IMG/VR virus record: IMGVR_UViG_3300008263_000022
Span: 1-64,000 of that record
Source of the DNA: a virus
Length of the DNA stretch: 64,000 bases
Strand: one strand, 5' to 3'
The position numbers and the translations under genes are program-made. Position 1 is the stretch's first letter; each line of letters starts with the position of its first letter. This document shows positions 59,086-64,000 of this stretch, in pieces. Below the pieces are notes generated by a model. The model saw only the letters and a list, made by a program, of their open reading frames with translations, was not told where the DNA came from and did not search any database.

Positions 59086-59244
59086 TTATTTATGTTGTTT
59101 TTCTATACGTTTAAATTCTTCATCTTCAGCAATTGCATCATCAATATCTTTTGGTTCAGGAGGTTGTGCACCAGTGCATGAACCTCCATTATTAAACCAT
59201 AACTCTAAAGCTTGTTGACGATACTTCTCTAAATCGGATGTCAT
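59086..59244 (-). CDS. Small acidic protein, 52 aa
   Basis: MTSDLEKYRQQALELWFNNG then a Pro/Asp-rich part. ATGA overlap with the 47-aa gene; ends 4 nt before iscU. I recall similar proteins near T4-like iscU genes, without a function. Confidence 0.6.
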   Translation of the reverse strand: MTSDLEKYRQQALELWFNNGGSCTGAQPPEPKDIDDAIAEDEEFKRIEKQHK

Positions 59245-59384
59245 CTACCTCTACCTGCCTTTCGCATTACAGTCATCTTAGGAACAAATGTTTGTTTTGG
59301 TTTTGGTGTTGATGGAGTTTTTGGTTTAGGAATAGTGTGAATCTCAATTGGTGGAACTCCACCTTTGGTTTTTGGTTGTGTCAT
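59241..59384 (-). CDS. Lys/Pro-rich protein, 47 aa
   Basis: MTQPKTKGGVPPIEIHTIPK with GGAG upstream, ending MRKAGRGR. Low-complexity, basic. Lies just after tRNA-Met. Confidence 0.6.
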   Translation of the reverse strand: MTQPKTKGGVPPIEIHTIPKPKTPSTPKPKQTFVPKMTVMRKAGRGR

Positions 59385-59397
59385 AATATCTCCTTAT

Positions 59398-59472
59398 TGG
59401 TTGCGGGGGAAGGAATCGAACCTACGGCCCCTGGATTATGAGTCCAATGCTCTACCTCTGAGCTACCCCGCT
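59398..59472 (-). tRNA. tRNA-Met (CAT)
   Basis: Anticodon loop CTCATAA, D-stem GCTC/GAGC, T-loop TTCGATT and encoded CCA. The first acceptor pair would be A1-A72, a mismatch like that of initiator tRNAs, and the 3' end CCCCCGCAACCA is also initiator-like. The anticodon stem lacks the three G-C pairs of an initiator (GGA/TCC) and the D-stem is elongator type. T-stem has one mismatch. An Ile(CAT) identity is less likely. Confidence 0.85.
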
Positions 59473-59562
59473 ATAATTATATATATCAAAAACTAAAATT
59501 ACTTTTTTGAATCTTGAGAATGGCAAAAAAATTTTCGGAGGCTCCGAACATCCAACCATTTT

Positions 59563-60276
59563 TCAAAATATTATGGTAAAATCTTCTCTTTCTGGACAAT
59601 TTGGCATGTCTAAAGAATTTGGAAAATTAATATGTTTTTTTAATTTTATATTATCTGATGAAGTAAAAGACAATTCAACAACTGAAGGTATATATTGATT
59701 TTCATCAATTTGTATATAAGAATAATTGTTTATATGTACATGAACTAATTTTTGATCCAATTTACTAATAAAATTAGCCATTTCATTCAAGTTAAAATTA
59801 TCTTGTATATCATGAAATTCAATCACAATACCAGAAAACAATTTTGTGTGTGTGAGTATATTGTCTAAAATCTTATATTCAGAACCTTCAATATCACACT
59901 TTAAAAAAATATTTTTACCTTTATTTTCTAAAACAGATTCAAAAGTGATTTCATCGGATGTATTATTTTTACCTATGTTTTTCGTTATGTGTTGTTTTGT
60001 ACCAGTAAAAAATTCTTTATGAGATTCATATAATCCTTTATCTTTTAACATAACATCATTTACGGAATTATCATAACCAAATAAAGGACAATCTTTAATT
60101 TTAAGAAATTGATCCTCAAAAGACCAGTCATCATTGATGCCAAAGGATAATAAACATTCACTTTTCAATATATCATTTTTATTTAAAAGATAACCACCAT
60201 CGTTATTTTTACCAACTCTAACAAGGTCGGAACAGTAATAAGGCTGTAGTAATCTAGGAAGTGTTATTGTTTTCAT
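59563..60276 (-). CDS. FkbM-family methyltransferase, 237 aa
   Basis: VRVGKNNDGGYLL, LSFGINDDWSFE and FLKCDIEGSEYKIL are typical FkbM blocks; the last holds the D-x-E-G core. These O-methylate sugars. ATG 60276 follows the upstream stop by 1 nt. Confidence 0.85.
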   Translation of the reverse strand: MKTITLPRLLQPYYCSDLVRVGKNNDGGYLLNKNDILKSECLLSFGINDDWSFEDQFLKIKDCPLFGYDNSVNDVMLKDKGLYESHKEFFTGTKQHITKNIGKNNTSDEITFESVLENKGKNIFLKCDIEGSEYKILDNILTHTKLFSGIVIEFHDIQDNFNLNEMANFISKLDQKLVHVHINNYSYIQIDENQYIPSVVELSFTSSDNIKLKKHINFPNSLDMPNCPEREDFTIIF

Positions 60277-60277
60277 A

Positions 60278-60991
60278 TTACCATTCACCAGACCAATGTT
60301 TTATATTGGCCTCAGCATAAAATTGTTTTTTTAATTTTTCCCAATCCATGTCACCATCACCTTTATAAATTATTGTATCGTGTGGTGGATGTTCTTTGTA
60401 TGTTTTAATAAACGGAATTTGTTCCATATATTTACGCATCTCAGCAAACTTTTCGACACCAGGATCCGTGTTAATCATTTCACCAAATAATACTGTTGTT
60501 ACGGCGTGCATGTATGTTTGTGGACCTAAAAAGAAAACATTCTTATGTCCTTCATACCGCCTCTGTAATATCAATTCAATTGTTTTTGCTTGAATTGGAT
60601 TTTTAGGTTCAGTCAACATAAAGTCTTGTGAGAAATCCCATTCTAAACAAGTTGGTAACACACACTTTATACCATCTGTTATAATTTCTGAGAATGGTAT
60701 ATTACAAAAACGGTCAATGTCCATGTAAAGACCACCTTCATTATATAATTTAAAGAGCCTCCATAGATCAGTTTTTTCAACTATATGTATATCTTTAATT
60801 AAATTATAATCTCTTTTATTTAAAACATTTTTTAGATATTCATCTACATCATTATCATCATGTACTGTAACAGTCCAGTCAGGATTCAAATCAATTAGTT
60901 TGCGCAAACCATTGACAATGAGTGGTGATTTACTGTCGACCACATCTTTAGTCTTCCAAGCAACGTGTGCAATTTTAGGTATGGAACTCAT
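60278..60991 (-). CDS. DXD glycosyltransferase (OCH1-like), 237 aa
   Basis: IPKIAHVAWKTKDV start, WRLFKLYNEGGLYMDIDRF with the DxD metal site, and FLGPQTYMHAV. These are the features of sugar transferases of the Gly_transf_sug type. ATG 60991 is used; the longer reading overlaps the divergent J-domain gene. Confidence 0.85.
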   Translation of the reverse strand: MSSIPKIAHVAWKTKDVVDSKSPLIVNGLRKLIDLNPDWTVTVHDDNDVDEYLKNVLNKRDYNLIKDIHIVEKTDLWRLFKLYNEGGLYMDIDRFCNIPFSEIITDGIKCVLPTCLEWDFSQDFMLTEPKNPIQAKTIELILQRRYEGHKNVFFLGPQTYMHAVTTVLFGEMINTDPGVEKFAEMRKYMEQIPFIKTYKEHPPHDTIIYKGDGDMDWEKLKKQFYAEANIKHWSGEW

Positions 60992-60999
60992 TATAAATA
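60992..60999 (+). promoter_or_regulatory. Late promoter octamer TATAAATA before the J-domain gene
   Basis: Exact late octamer, ending 5 nt before ATG 61005, so a transcript start would fall at or beside the start codon. Confidence 0.5.
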
Positions 61000-61004
61000 C
61001 ATGT

Positions 61005-61616
61005 ATGAATAAAAATCTATATGATATCTTAGGCGTTTCTAAAAATGCAACATTTGAAGAAATTAAAGCCAAATACAAATCTCTTGCTCAACAACATCAT
61101 CCAGATAAAGGTGGCGATCCTGAAATATTCAAGGAAATAAAAAACGCCTATGAAGTTTTAAGTGATCCTGTTAACAGGAAAAAATACGACACCACAGGCC
61201 ACTACGAATCTGGTACAAGTCTCCGTGATCAAGCTCTAGAACAACTTAGTCGGTTATTTTTCAATTTACTTTCGAACATTAATCCTGATCTTGATGATTT
61301 AATACTAATTATGAAAAATGAAAGCAGACGAGAAAAAGAAAACATTAATGGTAATATCAATGCTTGTAATGCACAAATGTTTAAATTAAAAAAAATAATC
61401 AATAAAATTAAAAAGAAAAAAGATGATGGTGAAAATTTGTTAAAAATGTTTGCTGAAAACAAATTAAAAATGCATCAAAATGAGTTACAAAATTTTGTTA
61501 GGCAAATACAAATAGTTGATAGTGTAATTGAAATACTGGAAGAATACCAATATGGTGATGTGTCAATTTTACTCGAATCATTTGTAAATCCTGAATCTGT
61601 TCCTCATAACAATTAA
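61005..61616 (+). CDS. J-domain (DnaJ-like) protein, 203 aa
   Basis: The J-domain is complete with the HPD motif (LAQQHHPDKGGDPEIF, about residues 30-45) and AYEVLSDPVNRKKYD. The rest is a Lys/Asn-rich coiled coil (residues 100-170) with no zinc finger. Such proteins recruit DnaK. ATG 61005 is used because an upstream extension would overlap the divergent glycosyltransferase. TATAAATA at 60992-60999 lies so close that the message may be leaderless. Confidence 0.88.
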   Translation: MNKNLYDILGVSKNATFEEIKAKYKSLAQQHHPDKGGDPEIFKEIKNAYEVLSDPVNRKKYDTTGHYESGTSLRDQALEQLSRLFFNLLSNINPDLDDLILIMKNESRREKENINGNINACNAQMFKLKKIINKIKKKKDDGENLLKMFAENKLKMHQNELQNFVRQIQIVDSVIEILEEYQYGDVSILLESFVNPESVPHNN

Positions 61617-61692
61617 TGGTGCCCCAACCATGACTCGAACACGGGACCTACTGATTACAAATCAGTTGCTCTACCAACTGAGCTATTAGGGC
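61617..61692 (-). tRNA. tRNA-Thr (TGT)
   Basis: Anticodon TGT in CTGATTTGTAATCAG, D-stem GCTC/GAGC, T-loop TTCGAGT, acceptor GCCCTAA/TTGGGGC with one G-T pair, encoded CCA. Abuts the stop of the convergent J-domain gene. Confidence 0.95.
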
Positions 61693-61701
61693 TCTTTTTT
61701 G

Positions 61702-61725
61702 CAACTGCCATGACAACTGCCATGA
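61702..61725. repeat. 12-bp tandem duplication
   Basis: CAACTGCCATGA occurs twice in direct succession between the tRNA-Gly-like and tRNA-Thr genes, in the transcribed spacer. Confidence 0.8.
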
Positions 61726-61743
61726 TATAGTCCTTAAAGAATT

Positions 61744-61813
61744 TGGAGCGGTGGTCTAGATTCGCACTAGATGAGTAAGTTGGACACCTACTCTGGTTCT
61801 ATACCCCGACCGC
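61744..61813 (-). tRNA. Aberrant tRNA-Gly-like (TCC)
   Basis: Acceptor GCGGTCG/CCACCGC (6 of 7 pairs), discriminator T and encoded CCA as in tRNA-Gly; T-stem TCTAG/CTAGA perfect but T-loop TGCGAAT (position 55 is G); anticodon stem GTAGG/CTTAC with loop TGTCCAA, so anticodon TCC but position 33 is G rather than the universal U. The D-arm is only GGT/ACC around 5 bases and has no GG. 70 nt. It lies right behind a promoter at 61823-61851, so it is probably transcribed. Confidence 0.55.
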
Positions 61814-61822
61814 ATATGTAAT

Positions 61823-61851
61823 ACTATAACATTATATAGTGTGATTGTCAA
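61823..61851 (-). promoter_or_regulatory. Sigma70-type promoter for the tRNA-Gly-like/tRNA-Thr unit
   Basis: Minus strand TTGACA, 17 bases, TATAGT, overlapping the stop of the SprT-like gene. Confidence 0.78.
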
Positions 61852-62368
61852 CACTTATTTGTGGTATATTTAACCATGCTATTGGTTCTGGCTTGAGTGG
61901 TGCATCCGGATTACGAATATCACTAAACACTTCCCACAATTTTTCTTTGATAGCAAATTTGGTAAACAATCCTGTTGATAATCCAAAAGCTTCAATTTCC
62001 CATGGCTCATCATAGTAATTTAAGTTTTCTGTAATTTTTTGGCCTCTCCAACGAGTGCCATATTCATTCATTTCATTATAGGCATATTGTTTAACATGAA
62101 TCATTTCATGTGCTAATGTTTCTAGTATATCATGTGAACCTATAACCGGATTCAATTCTATTTGAAATTCTCTAGGTTTATTGCTTTCGTTGTAGTTCAA
62201 TACATCAGCATAACCCAAAACATCAAGTTTAGAGTTAAATTTAATCCGAACACATATATTTTCTAACATCTTAGGTGTCATCAATTGTTCAGCATAAAAA
62301 ATAGCTGCACGTTTAACAAATGGTCGAAAACGTTTTTTATCGGGACATCCGATTATACTGAGTTGCAT
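61832..62368 (-). CDS. SprT-like zinc metalloprotease, 178 aa
   Basis: HEMIH in TLAHEMIHVKQY (about residue 90) is the HExxH site; a Glu in PWEIEAFGLSTG downstream is the likely third ligand. AGGAG lies 9 nt before ATG 62368. Similar proteases cleave DNA-bound or stalled proteins; the phage target is unknown. Confidence 0.8.
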   Translation of the reverse strand: MQLSIIGCPDKKRFRPFVKRAAIFYAEQLMTPKMLENICVRIKFNSKLDVLGYADVLNYNESNKPREFQIELNPVIGSHDILETLAHEMIHVKQYAYNEMNEYGTRWRGQKITENLNYYDEPWEIEAFGLSTGLFTKFAIKEKLWEVFSDIRNPDAPLKPEPIAWLNIPQISVDNHTI

Positions 62369-62422
62369 CTGAGGTTTCTCCTGTGAAAACCAACTAACAC
62401 TTCTCAAATATTTAGGTACTAT

Positions 62423-62869
62423 CTACTTTTCACCAGGTGAAATTTGTTCTACTGGTATACCACATTTATTTAAGAAGTCTATGCCGATGGTATCTCGATA
62501 CGAATTACGGTAATATACCTTTTTAATACCAGCGGTATAGACTTGTTTTGCACAATGAATACATGGAGCATGTGTCAGGAACATGGTGGAACCATCTCCA
62601 GATTCACTACTTTTGGCCAGTTTGGCGATGGCATTAGCTTCTGCATGGATGACTTCATCCTTGGTTTTGGTGATAGTTCCACCATCTTCTAGGTATTCTA
62701 CCACCTCTTCACATTCATTGGTCCAGCCTGCAGGCATGCCATTGTAACCAATTGATATAATCCTATCATCTTTGACGATAATAGCACCAACCTGTAATCG
62801 TTTTGCGGACGATAACTTGGCAAATCTTTCTGCCACATCCATATAAGCGTTAATAAATTTTTGTTTCAT
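62423..62869 (-). CDS. cd: dCMP deaminase
   Basis: Zinc site HAEANAI and PCIHCAKQV (HxE, PCxxC) with the N-terminal SSAKRLQVGAIIV. It converts dCMP to dUMP for ThyX. ATG 62869 is chosen because the longer reading enters tRNA-Ile. 148 aa. Confidence 0.93.
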   Translation of the reverse strand: MKQKFINAYMDVAERFAKLSSAKRLQVGAIIVKDDRIISIGYNGMPAGWTNECEEVVEYLEDGGTITKTKDEVIHAEANAIAKLAKSSESGDGSTMFLTHAPCIHCAKQVYTAGIKKVYYRNSYRDTIGIDFLNKCGIPVEQISPGEK

Positions 62870-62874
62870 AGTTT

Positions 62875-62951
62875 TGGTGGGCCTTGTAGGACTCGAACCT
62901 ACGACCAAAGGATTATGAGTCCTCTGCTCTAACCAACTGAGCTAAAGGCCC
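62875..62951 (-). tRNA. tRNA-Ile (CAT, lysidine type)
   Basis: Anticodon CAT in AGGACTCATAATCCT, acceptor GGGCCTT/AAGGCCC perfect, T-loop TTCGAGT, encoded CCA. The GGTCG variable loop and stem sequence resemble bacterial tRNA-Ile2, which needs TilS modification to read AUA. A Met identity cannot be excluded. Confidence 0.9.
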
Positions 62952-62957
62952 CTTTGG

Positions 62958-63131
62958 TTACCAACTCCCGTCATCAATCCATACACGAATTGTTATTGGT
63001 AAAAATTCAATAATATAAGAAGTTGTTACTTCCCAAGCATCATTCTCACTACCTTTACTAAAATCAATTCTCCAATGAAATGGATTTAATTTTAGTGTAA
63101 TATTACATCCAGAATATTTTAACCAATTCAT
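62958..63131 (-). CDS. Conserved small phage protein, 57 aa
   Basis: MNWLKYSGCNITLKLNPFHW and the end VWIDDGSW; I recall this small protein from T4-like cyanophages. Start overlaps the upstream stop. Confidence 0.75.
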   Translation of the reverse strand: MNWLKYSGCNITLKLNPFHWRIDFSKGSENDAWEVTTSYIIEFLPITIRVWIDDGSW

Positions 63132-63358
63132 TTTAAAATTTCTGCAATAGGTTCATTAATGTTAAATTGACTACGGATATATTTGTCTTTTAACATTTCT
63201 GGAATAATTGTATGTGGTTCTTCTAACATAAACGGACAAGGACCTCCCCATTTATTATGGGCCAAAAACGATTTAAATATTTCCAAATCTTTTTTATCTT
63301 TTGGATCAAAAGTTCTTTTTTGATTTTTCGTCAATTGGTAATTTGTAAGAATTGTCAT
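63128..63358 (-). CDS. Conserved phage protein, 76 aa
   Basis: SFLAHNKWGGPCPFMLEEPH and IIPEMLKDKYIR are recurring in T4-like marine phages (memory). Unknown function. ATGA overlap with the neighbours. Confidence 0.75.
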   Translation of the reverse strand: MTILTNYQLTKNQKRTFDPKDKKDLEIFKSFLAHNKWGGPCPFMLEEPHTIIPEMLKDKYIRSQFNINEPIAEILK

Positions 63359-63549
63359 TTTACATATTCCATACTATCTTTTTTCATATAATGAACTATC
63401 TGATTCTTTTTTGAATCAGGTACTTCTCTAACAACAGCAATAAATTTTTCGCCATCGATTTCTTCGATTGGCCAATTGGAATATGTATAGAAGATATCCG
63501 TACCATTTCTAGCACGAACTTTTTTGAGAATTGATTTCACTTTTTTCAT
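63355..63549 (-). CDS. Hypothetical protein, 64 aa, possibly leaderless
   Basis: MKKVKSILKKVRARNGTDIF. The only usable ATG is 63549, just 11 nt from the -10 box of the promoter at 63560-63588, so the mRNA would have almost no leader. No ribosome site is seen. Confidence 0.65.
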   Translation of the reverse strand: MKKVKSILKKVRARNGTDIFYTYSNWPIEEIDGEKFIAVVREVPDSKKNQIVHYMKKDSMEYVK

Positions 63550-63559
63550 AATATGTACC

Positions 63560-63588
63560 ATTATAACATAGAATAGGGGGTCTGTCAA
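63560..63588 (-). promoter_or_regulatory. Consensus sigma70 promoter with -35 in a hairpin loop
   Basis: TTGACA, 17 bases, TATAAT, GGT. The -35 lies in the 11-base loop of TAGGGGG/CCCCCTA (63574-63580, 63592-63598). Confidence 0.88.
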
Positions 63589-63603
63589 GAGCCCCCTACA
63601 TGT

Positions 63604-63669
63604 TTACCGACTTTTTGGATAATTCAACTGATCCCATTCCTCATCGGTTACGGGCCACCAGTTCATCAT
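63604..63669 (-). CDS. Possible 21-aa microprotein
   Basis: MMNWWPVTDEEWDQLNYPKS follows the Hsp20 stop as ATGATGA overlap. Too short for certainty; it fills the gap before the promoter. Confidence 0.4.
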   Translation of the reverse strand: MMNWWPVTDEEWDQLNYPKSR

Positions 63670-64000
63670 ATACTCTTTTCTTTGATGGTAATTCTTTTAA
63701 TGGTGTCTTGAGCCTGCACAAGGTTTTCTAACCACACACGCAACATACCATTTACCATTTCGGCTTGACCGATTTCAATCTTGTCAGCCAATGTAAATGA
63801 ACGTGAAAAATTACGATTAGCGATTCCTTTAAAGAGGAAATTTTCTTCTTCTTTAAGTTCATCTTCTTTTGCAGAGCCTTTGATGACCAATTTATTACCT
63901 TCAAGAGTTACTTCAATATCAGACTTGGCGAAACCAGCAACTGCCAATTCAATGACATACTTGTTTTTGCTTACTTGTTTGATATTGTATGGGGGATACG
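63666..64000 (-). CDS. Hsp20/IbpA small heat shock protein, N-terminus beyond window
   Basis: The frame is open to the window edge and reads YPPYNIKQVSKNKYVIELAVA then AGFAKSDIEVTLEGNKLVIKG, the start of an alpha-crystallin domain, and GIANRNFSRSFTLAD. The only internal start-like codon is a TTG inside the domain, so the true start lies outside. It prevents aggregation of proteins; phage Hsp20 is common in T4-like marine phages. Confidence 0.9.
   Translation of the reverse strand, partial: YPPYNIKQVSKNKYVIELAVAGFAKSDIEVTLEGNKLVIKGSAKEDELKEEENFLFKGIANRNFSRSFTLADKIEIGQAEMVNGMLRVWLENLVQAQDTIKRITIKEKSI

Noticed and set aside
60900-61004. N-terminal extension of the J-domain gene from 60900
   Set aside because: It would lie antisense within the glycosyltransferase gene and the J-domain itself begins at MNKNLYDIL (61005).
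62870-62908. Longer start of dCMP deaminase
   Set aside because: The extension is translated from tRNA-Ile sequence; ATG 62869 directly after the tRNA is the likely start.
1-64000. CRISPR arrays, insertion sequences, rRNA
   Set aside because: No regularly spaced repeats, transposase motifs or rRNA-like sequence were seen on either strand.

Overview
This window looks like about 64 kb of a lytic, T4-like tailed phage (myovirus) infecting a Gram-negative bacterium. The evidence is a T4-type replication set (family B polymerase gp43, UvsX recombinase, gp41 helicase, gp61-type primase, RNase H), class Ia ribonucleotide reductase, ThyX, dCMP deaminase, a CobS/CobT-like ATPase and VWA pair, spanin-like lipoproteins, and T4-like late promoter octamers. 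The DNA is AT-rich. Almost every gene is on the minus strand in tight chains with ATGA or TAATG overlaps; only 57740-58491 and 61005-61616 run on the plus strand. A fresh-water or marine proteobacterial host is a guess; the window does not show it.

Layout. 1-21 kb is an accessory early region of short, mostly unrecognised genes: a sugar epimerase, a phosphoesterase, CobS, a SWIM-finger protein, a Gp88-like protein, GroES, a MazG-like protein and CobT. It is driven by near-perfect sigma70 promoters, six of which are preceded by an inverted repeat TGTTGT-N6-ACAACA. Within it lies a GC-rich, highly structured non-coding island (14.89-15.17 kb). 21-28.3 kb holds nucleotide and DNA metabolism genes. 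28.3-32.4 kb is a lysis and envelope cassette with a GH19 endolysin, holin candidates, a secreted thermonuclease and overlapping spanins. 32.4-41.7 kb is a late cassette whose products carry capsid-targeting-like N-termini and repeated (I/L)xE sites, including a nucleotidyltransferase-kinase and a ligase-like protein, all candidates for packaging in the head. 41.8-48.3 kb is a glycan island of an epimerase, glycosyltransferases and methyltransferases. 48.3-57.6 kb is the replication core. 57.7-64 kb holds plus-strand membrane microproteins, IscU/IscA, tRNAs, an FkbM methyltransferase, a glycosyltransferase, a J-domain protein, a SprT-like protease, dCMP deaminase and a partial Hsp20.

Oddities. 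The polymerase and CobT genes are each split by what looks like an internal deletion plus frame loss, and the IscA, one methyltransferase and the i-spanin genes lack their expected N-termini. Either the genome has real lesions or the assembly dropped short segments; read mapping would decide. There are five normal-looking tRNAs (Tyr, Glu, Met-CAT, Thr, Ile-CAT) and one aberrant tRNA-Gly-like gene that lacks U33 and the usual elbow residues.
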